DNA of 28,383 bases, taken from assembly GCA_003427395.1 (NCBI GenBank), contig BFEA01000213.1, positions 726,701-755,083 of the forward strand. The letters are read 5' to 3'. The notes beneath the pieces are model-generated. The model was not told the origin of the DNA and did no database searches. It was given only the letters and a program-made list of their open reading frames with translations. This DNA is from Chara braunii (taxonomy: Eukaryota; Streptophyta; Charophyceae; Charales; Characeae). A program made the position numbers and the translations under genes. This document shows, in pieces, positions 19,021 through 28,379 of this stretch (position 1 is the first letter of the stretch; each line of letters opens with the position of its first letter).

Positions 19021-20100
19021 CGAACTTTCTTGGTGCGTTGATTACTGAGTTTGGGCTTGCGGGCGATGCTACTCGCTCTTTGGTGGAAGCCTTTCGCGAG
19101 GATCCGTTTATGGCTGAGATCATACGCAGACTCAAGGCGAAGGACAAAGCGACTTCAGCCGAGTTTGAGTTGGTCAACGGCCTGCTCTTCCTTGAGAAGG
19201 CCGAGAATAAACATTTGTGTGTGCCTAATCGGGAGTCTTTGCGTAGTTTACTTTTAGGTGAGTGCCATGATGCCACCGGACATTTTGGATATAAGAAGAC
19301 TGCAGCCAATCTGCTGCAGCAGTTCTGGTGGCCCACGATGATGAAAGATGTCAAGCTGTACGTGGAAACTTGCCAAGTGTGTCGGAGGGACAAGCAACGT
19401 ACGCAGGCCCCTCTTGGGCTTATTAAGCCCCTTCCGATTCCGGAAAGGCCCGGTGAGAGCCTGTCCATTGACCTCATGGACACGCTGGTCACAAGCAAGA
19501 GCGGAATGAGACACATCTTTGTCATTGTGGATAGGTTTAGTAAGTATGCTAGATTAGTTGCAATGCCTGAAACAGCAAAGGCCGAGTACGTCATTAGGCT
19601 GTTCAAGGAATACTGGGTCAGAGACTTTGGGCTCCCAAAGTCTATTATTAGTGACCGGGATGTCAAATTCACAAGCGAGTTGTGGAAGGCTGCAGCTGCA
19701 GAACAGGGTACACAACTGCAGATGACGTCCGGGAACCACCCAGAGGCAAATGGGCAAGCGGAGCAGCTGAATCGAACTGTACAGCACCTGCTGAGACACT
19801 ATATCAAACCCAATCATGTGGAATGGGATGAGAAACTTGCTCTCATTGGATAACAATGCGGTGCACAGCGCAACAGAAGTGAGCCCTAACAGTCTGCTGC
19901 TAACTTTTAAACCTAGACTGCCCTTGGATTTCTTACTACCTGGGAAGCAGCCTTCTGCTGCACCAGGCACCCTGGAGTTCGCATACCGACATGGGCGTCT
20001 GATGCAGCAAGCTGTCGAACAGATGCACAGGGCGCAGGCAGCGATGATAGAGTCTGAAAACAAGCACCGCCGCCCTTCTAGGGGACAGAGGCTGGGTTAA
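19021..20100 (+). pseudogene. Integrase of the chromovirus
   Basis: Integrase inserts the DNA copy into the genome. The HHCC zinc-binding domain is visible (HDATGH, then CQVC at 19371-19382). The D,D-35-E core is complete: Asp in SIDLMD (19470), Asp in IISDRD (19653), and Glu in GQAEQLN (19761), with exactly 35 residues between the last two. The frame breaks at about 19850, where TAA follows LALIG. The reading continues in another frame as NNAVHSATEVSPN and RLMQQAVEQMHRAQAAMIES, then shifts again near 20095. Confidence 0.93.
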
Positions 20101-20560
20101 GTCCTCAGAACTGGGACAAGGGCACGGGATATCCCGCAAGCTCATGCCACAGTACTTTGGACTCTGGGAGGTTCTAGATATAGTCGGGGATGATCCGGAT
20201 GGGCCGTCATACGTAATTCAGATCCCTGGTCACCTTCGCACTTACCCAGTCTTTCACGCCTCCAGGCTTGCGCCTTCCAAAGAAACTGATCAGTTTCCCT
20301 CGCGACGCTCAATGCTGCCCCCAACCATGGATGGAGAGGTCGACATCGACGGCATCGTAGATCACAGGGAAATACCAGTTCCAAGACCTACAAGCAGTCG
20401 TCCTCGGAAACCGAAGCTGCAGTATCGCGTTCGGTTCAGACATTACACTGATCCTAAGGAGAATAGATGGTTTACACGGGAGGAACTGATGCAGACCGCT
20501 CCACAGGTTGTCATGCACTATGAGAAGTTGCTGCAGAAAGGAAAGCGCCAGATTGACTAA
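20101..20560 (+). pseudogene. Integrase C-terminus and chromodomain
   Basis: The segment reads KLMPQYFGLWEVLDIVGDD, then RTYPVFHASRLAPSKE, the hinge typical of the integrase C-terminal region. The chromodomain follows: GEVDIDGIVDHR, YRVRFRHYTDPKENRWF and a helix ending MHYEKLL, with a stop at 20558-20560. Chromodomains of this class are thought to direct integration to marked chromatin. The final part is open and fairly well preserved compared with gag. Confidence 0.92.
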
Positions 20561-20589
20561 AGGGAACTTCTCAGAGGACTATCGAAGTA
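20561..20589 (+). other. Short gap with possible polypurine tract
   Basis: A purine-rich AAAGGGAAC (20559-20567) and AGAGGACT (about 20573) lie just upstream of the 3' LTR. Either could be part of the plus-strand primer. If the LTR instead began at 20607-20611, the purine tract TGGAGGGAATTGGAGGA (20590-20606) would be the obvious PPT. Confidence 0.4.
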
Positions 20590-21504
20590 TGGAGGGAATT
20601 GGAGGATCGATGAGCCCCTTTAGACCCTGCAAGCAGCACGGTCGGCCGCCCTAAGTGAAGGCAGGCCCGACCAAGGCCACAAGGCCTATTTTCAGGCTAC
20701 CACGCAACTGGGGAAAATTCAGGCAGTTGCGCAGCGCCAGTTGGTTGAGAGTGCCCAGGCCCTTTTCGTATGCAACTGAGGCAGGCCCTGGGCCAGATAC
20801 ACAACATGGGCCGAACCCAAACTGCGGGCAGTTGAGCACAAGTAACCGTCACAAGCCCTGGGCCTGATTCGTTAGGACCGGGGCTCAGCCTCTCGGGTCC
20901 TACCGGAAGCTTCTGGGCCGAGGCCTAGCACAGCCTGACCACACGCAGCTAGCAGGGCACTTCCATTTAGGAAAGACCCTGCCCCCGCATTCGGCATTCG
21001 GGCACTGGCTGCATGCTGCGCTACACGCTGGCCAGGCTCACGTGCTCACAGGCGAGCCGAGAAAGAAGCAGGCGGCCATAGACGAGCTGCGTTGCATAGC
21101 TGGATGAGGCGCATGGTGGTCCTTGGGTGCACGTGGCATCTGTGAGTGGGGGATAGAGGTTGTGAGTGATACGAGAGACATACCTGGTGCTTGAGGCGAA
21201 CGGCATTGGCCAAGATCTGCTCGTACTTCGGGGAGCTGTTGACGTCACCAGCGGCATTGTAGATAGGCTAGATAGGATCTGCCATTTGTAGTCTGGGCGC
21301 AGAGCTCCAGATAGGATGTCTACATTGGTTCTTTGTTGATGATGATGAGACTATTCGAACATTGTCACTTATGAGCTTTTGCTGTGCTCTTATTGGTGGG
21401 ACTCATGTTACAATTCTGCTTTTGGTTCGAGGTCACGACTATCTGGTCTCATGTGTACGATGCTGCTTGGTTTCTTAAGTTCGCTCTCACTCATTTTCCT
21501 TGCA
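20590..21504 (+). repeat. 3' LTR
   Basis: This 915-bp LTR aligns with 11674-12659 and ends CCTTGCA. The start is set by matching its TG to the 5' LTR terminus, which is fixed by the empty-site comparison; the first 18 or so bases are diverged. It contains one copy of the 70-bp unit that is duplicated in the 5' LTR. About 35 mismatches, mostly transitions, are seen over the last ~600 aligned bases. Confidence 0.85.
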
Positions 21505-22112
21505 AGTGTGTCAATTCAGCTCCAGTGCTTCAGCTAGCATACACCATATCAAGGCACTGAGCATGGCCTTCAACACTCATCCTATTAACAGACAAAGTTG
21601 AAGGCATTCGGAACCATTTTGTTCAAACCCCTCCCTTCCTTCACAGCCCCTTCCCCACCTCGCCAAACACAAACAACAAGATGACAGCATGCTCGGTTAT
21701 GCAAACAATGTAAGAGAACACGCCATCCCATGTATTGATATTCAGCCGCTAACACCGTGTGAAGCCGAGCCGATGTAATGCAACAACAATAACACAGTGT
21801 GTCAACTCAGCTCCAGAACTTCACCTAGCATACACCATGCGAAGGCACTAAGCATGGTCTTCAACACTCATACTATTAGCAGACAAGATGGCAGCATGCT
21901 CAGTTATGCAAACAATGTGAGAACACACCATCCCATGTATTGATATGCAGCTGCTAATTCTCATCTTTCCACCCAAATGTGCAACCGCCTCTCCCGATCC
22001 TTCTCACAACCGCAATTTGAACAGAATAACTAACCAAGTTCCTGCCCAGCATGATAAGGGGCTGGAAACGGGATGAGAAACATATCTCAGACCTTAGCAC
22101 AGGAAGACATAC
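21505..22112. repeat. Right half of the split ~396-bp repeat plus further copies
   Basis: AGTGTGTCAATTCAGCTCC at 21505 resumes the repeat interrupted at 11673. A second diverged copy starts near 21797 (AGTGTGTCAACTCAGC). A linked motif, ACAAGATG(A/G)CAGCATGCTC with CCATCCCATGTATTGATAT, occurs near 21677 and 21891, so the two blocks form a diverged tandem pair. No coding sequence is recognised. Confidence 0.8.
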
Positions 22113-22227
22113 CTGAACAGAATCAACAGCTGGTGGAGCGAAGTAGATTGCACCTGGTGGCTCCAGGGGTAGAAAGGGTGCACCGTATCCACCTGCAACA
22201 GCCCCACCAGGCGTAATGACAGGAACC
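22113..22227 (-). CDS. Candidate internal exon of a minus-strand host gene
   Basis: On the minus strand TTGTTTGCAG precedes the segment as a good acceptor and GTATGTCTTCC follows CAG as a good donor. The 115 bases give one leading base and 38 open codons, including VPVITPGGAVAGGYGAP and PPGAIYFAPPAVDSVQ. The product is a Gly/Pro-rich stretch that could be a disordered protein region; the family is not recognised. It fits in phase with the candidate exons at 22943-23062 upstream and 9663-9736 downstream. Confidence 0.45.
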
Positions 22228-22639
22228 CTGCAAACAAGTTGATTCCAGAGTTACTTTTAAGATGTTGGCGCTCAACCCTCCAGACACTTTGGGTGGCAAC
22301 TCACTCAACTGAAGGGCTCCTCCCGAGAGGTGACAATGGGAAAGTAGAAAGCCATGTAACAAAGAGGGAAAGTTTTCCTCCACAAAATCATCAGGAATGT
22401 ACGGCACAGACAGAACAAAGCATCAAGACACATATATCAATGAAGGGAGAGCATCTTCCAAGCAATAAGGTGGTCAGGCACAGAAGGTGCCCTCCTCAGT
22501 CATAGGAGTGGTGAAAGCAGGAATGGCAGGGGGAGCACAGGGAGAAGACAAAGGCAAAGATAGTCACAAAGAAGGACGAAGAAAGTGAAAACAGGAGGAG
22601 GAGAAGAGGAGAGAAGAAAAGTACAAATATGACAACAGA

Positions 22640-22777
22640 GAAGGAACTGCTGGGGCTCAACCACAGGAAGCCGAAGAGGAAGAAGAGGAGAAAGAAGTGC
22701 AAGAAGAGGAAGGAACTGCTGGGGCTCAACCACAGGAAGCCGAAGAGGAAGAAGAGGAGAAAGAAGTGCAAGAAGAG
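22640..22777 (+). repeat. Two 69-bp purine-rich tandem repeats (23 codons each)
   Basis: 22640-22708 and 22709-22777 are near-identical units of 69 bp. In one plus-strand frame, open from about 22589 to 23137, each encodes EGTAGAQPQEAEEEEEEKEV plus QEE. The downstream part (about 22815-22900) has CTT runs followed by GAA runs, an inverted purine/pyrimidine structure that yields poly-Leu and poly-Glu. There is no start context, and the region coincides with a possible minus-strand intron. Low-complexity DNA is more likely than a gene. Confidence 0.7.
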
Positions 22778-22942
22778 GCGAAAGAAGAAGAACCTGGACA
22801 CACTACTGTTGCTGTTGTTCCTCGTCTTCTTCTTCTTCTTCTTACTCTTCTTCTTTTTGTTCTTCTAGAAGAAGATGAAGGGGAAGAAGAAGAAGAAGAA
22901 CACAATGAGGAGAAGAAAGTTCAAGAAACTGACGAAAATAAC

Positions 22943-23062
22943 CTCCACTGCGGCAAAGGAAAGGTTATCCATAGATTTTCAAGCTTGTGCAAGTATGGCA
23001 CCTCCACTGAAACAGCAGCAATTTCTGCTTCCATGACGGCAAACTTCAATGTATCTTCAAAT
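22943..23062 (-). CDS. Candidate internal exon of a minus-strand host gene
   Basis: On the minus strand CATTTGTTTTAG precedes the segment and GTTATTTTCG follows GGAG as a moderate donor. The 120 bases read open, including FEDTLKFAVMEAEIAAVSVE and VPYLHKLENLW. They end two bases into a codon, completed by the first base of the exon at 22113-22227. No domain is recognised. The donor is not strong and an alternative end after GTGGAG is possible. Confidence 0.3.
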
Positions 23063-24299
23063 CTAAAACAAATGAAACCCCCATCAAAGCAAACACTCTG
23101 CACATCATGGCTTGCTTCAGTCTACACATATATGTGAGAACTCACAAGTGTTGTGCAGAATCGAGAACCAACCAAGAAGGTATGGAGCAAGTGAAACACA
23201 GCGGAAGACTGATATCAAAGATCTGACTCACGACTCTCACAAAGAGCATCCACTCATCATCATCATCATCACGCAGGTGTGAGTGGGTGGCGCAGACAGC
23301 GACGAAGCGCCAGGCCCAAAGCCCATACACAGATGAAGAGGACGAAGAGATGCTGAGGGAGGAGACTACGAAAGTCGTCAACCCGGAATGTCGTCCATAT
23401 TGAACCCCCAACATAGCCCCCCAAAACATCTGAGTCTGCATGCCAATCTGAGTCCAATGTCACCCAATGCCACCTCACAAATCTCTCTCTGTGTCGTAAC
23501 CAAAAGAAGGTGAAGAGCACTGGAGGGAAGAGGGGAGGAGGAGGAGAGGAAGAAGGAGAAGCAGGTAACTCTCTCTCTCTCTGTCTCTGGGAAACCTGCC
23601 TTTAACCTGCCTAAAGGTGTCCTCTTGATGCAGGTACCGGTGCGCGGACGATGAAGCTGGAGCTATGGCACCTCCAGTGAGTCCTCTTGTAAGTACCTGG
23701 CCTCCGCCTCCAATCTCAGCTCTCTCACTCTCTACTACAGCCCTCCAGCGCTCATCCTAATGCTAACCTGCGCCCAACACGTAGACTAACACAGTCTCCA
23801 AAAACTACCTCCCTCTACTAACGAAGGACCAACTAAATATAGCACTGGTCCGAGTGAGTCGGCCCCGAAATTGGCGCTAACTGGCGCCTAAACTGCTGTG
23901 AAGCTGAGCCCGGCTCTGAATTGAGATCTGGTGCCAAAACTGGTACTCAAAAAGGTCAACGGCCAGGCCTCACTCGACTGACGCCTAAACTTCTGGCCCC
24001 TAACTGACCTACCAGACTACCAGACTGTGCAGCGTAAATGAAACGGCGCTCGAAATATCCCCGCCTGAACCTGAAACTGGCCCAGGCTCTAACCTGGGCC
24101 CGAAGTATCCCACCTAAACCTCTACCCGCTAGCCTAGGCCTACCTAACGGGTCCTGCAGGGCCCGTGTGGAATCTGTGCATGCCACACCCCCGCCTCCTT
24201 GAAAGACCGAGTCTACCAACAAGAGCGGAGCTGTCTATCGGAGGGAGGAACCATAGTCCGGGTGGGATGGGTAGGTTGCTGCTAAGAGGATTCGATGGC
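23063..24299. other. Non-coding stretch with microsatellites
   Basis: The stretch contains a short (ATC)n run near 23255 and a CT-rich tract near 23569-23582. A minus-strand frame at 23142-23441, with a five-Asp run, could be a 5' exon, but it joins the candidate exon at 22943-23062 out of phase at its best donor. From about 23850 to 24180 the sequence is rich in GGCCC, ACTGG and CCTAAAC words, without a recognised element. Confidence 0.35.
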
Positions 24300-25455
24300 C
24301 AGACGTTGGTGCTCGTAGTCGGCGTAGATGTCTGGTGCGGATGTCGTCGCGCTCACATTGTCGGAATCTGACTTTGTACTACATCAGCTTGTTGTCGTAG
24401 GGGCGATGTGTGATGACCCATTCAACCTCTTGATGGCCATCCATTGAGGGAGGGGTCTTGCAATAGCCGATCTCCAAATTCGTTGTTCTTGGCCGGCGTG
24501 TAGGTCGCGAGCTTCAAAGCGTGGAAGACCGGGTGGACCAGCAGGTGAGGTGGAATGTCAATCACGAAGGACACACTGTCAGGCTAATCACCAACTGTGG
24601 ACTGGACGAGCCATGGCCCAAACCATGTCGGGAGGAGCTTGCGCAAGACGTCTCATTTCAATTCAAACTCCTCGGAGGAGACCCAAACTAAATCACCCTC
24701 GCGGGTGGGACAAGGCACGTGGCGCCTGTTTGCTTGCTGCTGCATGCGGACCTGGGCCTTTTGCATGGTTGCGCAGGCTTTGGCCAGTAGCTCCCGCATC
24801 TTCCGAATGGATGGGGTGTGCAAGGGGCGCCAATGTCGGCAGCCTGCATAAGAAGGAAGTCGGCGAAGATCCATCCTTTCCGACCTCCAAGGTTCAAGCT
24901 CAAATGGAGTTACGCCGATCGCTCGGTGCAACGAAGTGTTGTAGGCGAACTTGATGTCGGGGAGGCGGTCGACCCAATGCTTTTGATCCGGGCGTACAGA
25001 GCATCATTTGGGCAGTTTGATGTGCCCTCTCCGTTTGCCTGTCCCTTTGAGGATGTCGAGCCGAGCTTGGTTTCATGGCGGTTCCAAACTCCTTCACGAA
25101 CGCAATCCAAAAGGCCGACATAAGCTGAGTGCGATGTCCTTCAGGACGCCGTAGCCGCAAATCCAGTCGGCATGCAAGATTTGTGCAAGCTCGGGAGCCG
25201 TCGCATAGTACTTGCATGGGAGGAATCGAGCATGCTTGCTCAACCGGTCAACCACCGGGAGAATACTGTCATGGCCGAAGCGGTCCCGCTTGAACAGACC
25301 CGTGACGTCCATGACAATAGAGACACCGGTTTCCCACGGAATGGGAAACAACCATAGCTCGTCATAAGGCTTGTGGTTGCAAGGTCTGTTTCATGAGCAA
25401 ACTCAACAGGACTCACAATGCTCGAGGACGTTGGGTACCAGGCCGTTCCATCGAA
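24300..25455 (-). pseudogene. Second chromovirus: decayed integrase and chromodomain
   Basis: On the minus strand the order runs from high to low coordinates. VLEHCESC is the end of the zinc-binding domain, about 25430-25400. GVSIVMDVTGLFKRDRFGHD and PVVDRLSKHARFLPC carry the first core Asp. FWIAFVKEFGTAMKPSSARH and RQTERAHQTAQMML follow in a shifted frame with the Glu. The segment RKMRELLAKACATMQKAQVR and then REGDLVWVSSEEFELK come next. HPVFHALKLATYTP and a chromodomain remnant EVEWVITHRPYDNKLM with YKVRFRQCERDD end it at about 24330-24440. Several frameshifts and stops separate these. The protein differs clearly from the element at 11674-21504, so it is another chromovirus lineage. No LTR was identified. 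Confidence 0.85.
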
Positions 25456-25909
25456 ACTAAGACCGCATACGAGCAATGGTACAGTTGGCTCCAAGAGGCT
25501 AAAGATTGTATCTGACGACTCGACTGTCCCGGAGGACACGAACCCTCCCAAGGACCGGTACTGACCGGCGGGCTGCTCGATGTGGCACGGTAGGCCCAAA
25601 ATCCGAGCTGTGGGCTGCACAACGGACTGTCTAAGTCTTGAGAGGATCTGCTGACCGCGTCGTCTTGTTTGCGACGTTAAAGAATTCCTGAGGAGTTACG
25701 GGGATCTCCTTAAATGCCTCCTGGTCAGCAACAGATCCTGTAGTGACGACTGTAGTATTAGAGTCCAGGCTAGAGACCATAGTTGACAGGGTTCTATACT
25801 GATCCTGTGGTCCATAGACTAAGTCGGTCTTAAGTAAGTCGGTCAGGGGGGACGTCTAAGTGGTGAGGAGTGGAACCGTCACTTAAGTGGGGGTTTGTCA
25901 CCATGGTAG
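25456..25909 (+). other. Leader-like sequence upstream of gag-like fragment
   Basis: A block at about 25665-25730 (GACGTTAAAGAATTCCTGAGG, CTCCTTAAATGCCTCCTGGTCAGC) is similar to 13427-13490 in the leader of the main chromovirus. This suggests that the sequence before 25910 is the untranslated leader of a related plus-strand element whose LTR and PBS are not recognised here. Confidence 0.5.
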
Positions 25910-26216
25910 ACACGTACAAGAACGAGCACCTCCCCTTATACCGCAGAGCTGGATGCGAAGGCCGCCGCCATCCTGAAAGAGAGAAGAGAGGAGGTTAAGA
26001 AGAAGGCCTTGATAGAAGAACAGGCGGCGAAGTTGAAGAAGATTGAGGAGGAGATGGCCAGAGAAAAAAGAGAGGTTAAAGAAAGAAGAAGAAGAGAATC
26101 TCAAGGCAGTAGAGAACGACCGCTGGTTTACTAGAACAAAACTTCTGGAAACAGCTCCCGACATAGTTAGAGCTTACGAGAGAGATAAGAAAGGTAAAGG
26201 TCCTGCCTTGGACTGA
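25910..26216 (+). pseudogene. Gag-like coiled-coil fragment
   Basis: The frame is open from 25910 and reads SPYTAELDAKAAAILKERRE, then KALIEEQAAKLKKIEEEMAR, a highly charged heptad-like helix. A frameshift in the AGAAGA tract near 26085 leads to NLKAVENDRWFTRTKLLETA and a stop at 26214-26216. The upstream ATG (25903) is in another frame. A (S/T)PYT head with a long charged coil resembles N-terminal gag segments of gypsy elements in charophyte genomes, by recollection only. The neighbouring leader-like block supports a retroelement origin. It stands head to head with the minus-strand integrase remnant. Confidence 0.55.
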
Positions 26217-27407
26217 GTTATTCTCAGAGGACCTCGAATTTAGGCCGGCGGGAGTGAAACGGTTTTCACCTGTTAGCAGTAGCAAATGCAAATCCCAGGG
26301 CTCGATCCCTAGTTCTCACCTTACCTGTATCTGTGTCGACTTCGAGTGTTTGAACCCGTGACCTGTGTTTTGACAGTTGTTGTTGTCTGTCGTAGGTCTC
26401 TGTAGTGGTAGGGGTTCGATCTGTAGGTCTGTCGAGTCGGAGTCACAGCCCTGTAGAGGTTGTAGCTGTAGGGATCCTGAAAGGTCAAGGTCGTAGCTGC
26501 TATAGTCCTGAGAGGTCAAGGTCGTAGCTGCTACAGTACTCGAAAGGCCAAGTCCACAAACTTCTGGAAGGTCCGGAAGTGGCCTTTCAAAGCTGCTCAC
26601 GTTTGAGACAGCAAGTGGGCAAGTGATGGAGTCTACCCGTGCTGAGTCAGCAGTCCCAGTCCCAGTCTGTCCTAGTCCAGTCAAGCAAGTACCATACGGG
26701 ACTGTGTACACCACGGGCATGGGAAAGGGCCAGACCAACGCGCTAAAGAGGTATAAATTGAAAGGCAGCGACCAGCCATTCATTCATTCCTGCGAAAGCC
26801 ATGCGGAAGCGACTTGTGCGAGGTGGTCTGCAGTAGGCCCGAAGACGAAGTGGGCGACAAGAAAGCTTAGCCGTAGCGATAGGGTAGCAGCGGCCATAGC
26901 CGCCATAGCTGATAGGAGACAGAGTGGCGTATGTGAGTGTGCGAGTGTACAGTGTGTTGCGTGTGGGATATACAGGGTGATCCTGTGTGCGAACAGCAGT
27001 GTTGAGGAAGTGACGAACAGAGAGTTGTACAGGCGATGAGCCACCATGGTCATTTGAAGTGAACTTGTATCTGAGCTGCGTTCTTGGTTAACTATATCTC
27101 TAAGTTTTGAGTGGGCGCTTGACGCCAGTTTGCTTCGCAACCTGTGTGCATGCATGTGAAGTGTAGATGAAAGCGAGTCTGATTGCACTGATGGGCTGTG
27201 AGCCTTCTTCGGGCTCTAGACTCGAGACATAGTGTAAGATTGAGCTGGGGAAGGCAGGCATTTCCTAGTGTTGACTCCGCTTGTCCTGACTCCTCGAAGA
27301 GTTGAGATGTCCTGAAGACGTGCGGTCAAGATTTCATTCCTATTTTAAAAATTTGGTGAATGGTGCGCCAAGGCCAGATACCTTAAGCCCGTTCTGCTTT
27401 TCTTATT
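26217..27407. other. Unannotated stretch with small repeats and promoter-like motifs
   Basis: A 31-bp tandem repeat (26476-26506 and 26507-26537, CCTGA(A/G)AGGTCAAGGTCGTAG) lies in a GTAG-rich segment. GAGGTATAAATTGAAAGG at about 26749 resembles a TATA box. A GAGCC/GGCTC hairpin is at about 27202-27219. These could belong to an LTR of the element whose gag-like fragment lies upstream, but no second LTR copy is present to test it. No gene is recognised. Confidence 0.4.
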
Positions 27408-27423
27408 AAAAAAAAAAAAAAAA
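27408..27423. repeat. Poly(A) run
   Basis: A run of 16 A follows TTCTTATT. The DNA beyond it (to about 27600) is AT-rich with more A-runs. It may be the tail of a plus-strand retrosequence, but no head could be defined. Confidence 0.6.
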
Positions 27424-27824
27424 CAAATATACTGAACAACTGTGTTAGTCCCCGGGCGGCCCGGCTGGGGGAAGGTCCCAGGCGATCCCAGCGCATAATA
27501 TTCTAAAAAATAGAAAATAAACAAATTTCAAAAAAATCCGAAAAAAAAAAATGTTGTGTAAAATTAAATACCAATTTATGAAAAAAAACATTTTCGGCGT
27601 GCAGCGTCAGTGCACAGTATATCAGCCAAGAGCTTTGGTAGTGTTTTGTAGAGAATCTGATGGCTGAACAAACAAGAACACGTTCGCGCAAGGCGCGCCT
27701 TCGACTTGTCACCTAATAACAAAAGAACCGTTGTTCTCTTTTAGTTTGAAAAACAAGCCAATGCCCGCTGCGGCTCTGTATGCGGCAGAGACCTGCCTTT
27801 CCTGCTTCCCCTTGCTGCTTCAAA

Positions 27825-28016
27825 CCACCAGTACTTGGCTCAGCCATCGGCCGCGGGGCTTCCCCGTTAACTCGCCGCGGCATTCGAGCTTCGGGCTACC
27901 GGACGAAAACGGCTGGAGGCGCCAGCCAAAAAGAAAACAAAAGGTTGCACTGGCTGTTCGTCAAACACATGGTGCTCCGAGGCCAGGCATGGATGGCTGG
28001 GCCAAGTACTGGTGGT
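27825..28016. mobile_element. Small TIR element (MITE-like), TTAA-type
   Basis: Inverted termini ACCACCAGTACTTGG...(27825 onward) and CCAAGTACTGGTGGT (ending 28016) match over about 24 bp with one mismatch. The right flank is TTAA (28017-28020); the left flank is TCAA (27821-27824), a possible mutated duplication. The ACCACCA terminus is shared with the TTAA element at 16496-17339, and that element also contains CCAGTACTTGGC internally near 17206. The length of 192 bp and the lack of coding fit a MITE. Confidence 0.6.
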
Positions 28017-28103
28017 TTAAATCACCACCACCCCCACCGTCCTAAATTCAGGGGGACCAGTAGCACATGTTCGAAAGGGCTACAAGCATAGTTGCGACGC
28101 ACG

Positions 28104-28199
28104 TGTGCGCTGTGCGCCTGTTTAGCAGACAGCGCACTGTGTGCTGAGCACTGTGCGCTGTGCGCCTGTTAAGCAGACAGCGCACTGTGCGCTGTGCGC
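28104..28199. repeat. 48-bp GTGCGC-rich tandem repeat
   Basis: Two copies offset by 48 bp (28104 and 28152) share TGTGCGCTGTGCGCCTGTT and AGCAGACAGCGCACTGTG. Each copy can form a hairpin with the 9-bp stem GTGCGCTGT/ACAGCGCAC. Similar words continue to about 28223. Confidence 0.85.
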
Positions 28200-28328
28200 T
28201 GCGACCTGTGCGCCATGTGCGCCGGAATAAAGAAAAAAAAAATTAAACATGCCTACCCCTCTCCCCCCGACCCACTGCAACCAGACCCCCCAGCCCCCTG
28301 CAACCAGCACCCCCCCAGCAACCATCCC

Positions 28329-28331
<3 letters not shown>

Positions 28332-28374
<43 letters not shown>
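28332..28374. repeat. (TG)n microsatellite
   Basis: An uninterrupted TG dinucleotide tract near the end of the window follows a C-rich stretch (28255-28331) with CCCCCC and CTGCAACCAG repeats. Confidence 0.96.

Positions 28375-28379
<5 letters not shown>

Larger units (their letters stand above)
11674..21504 (+). mobile_element. Ty3/gypsy chromovirus, full length but inactive
   Basis: This 9.8-kb LTR retrotransposon has the order LTR, PBS, leader, gag with CCHC zinc knuckle, protease, reverse transcriptase, RNase H, integrase, chromodomain, LTR. Integrase after RT/RNase H places it in Ty3/gypsy, and the C-terminal chromodomain in the chromoviruses. The outer termini are TGCAAGG and CCTTGCA, flanked by AGTG on both sides (11670-11673 and 21505-21508), taken as a 4-bp target duplication. 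It is dead: gag and pol carry at least six stops and about seven frameshifts, and the protease is split by another transposon. The LTRs differ at about 35 positions in some 600 aligned bases by eye, so the insertion is not recent. Confidence 0.93.

Noticed and set aside
18878-19672. 264-codon minus-strand open frame
   Set aside because: It is the antisense shadow of the RNase H and integrase coding region, whose plus-strand motifs are unambiguous.
26290-26425. Box-B-like words GGGCTCGATCCC and GGGGTTCGATCTG
   Set aside because: Neither has the acceptor, D or anticodon arms of a tRNA around it.
26316-26783. 155-codon minus-strand open frame
   Set aside because: It lies across a GTAG-rich repetitive segment with a tandem repeat, has no recognisable domain or splice context, and is plausibly chance.
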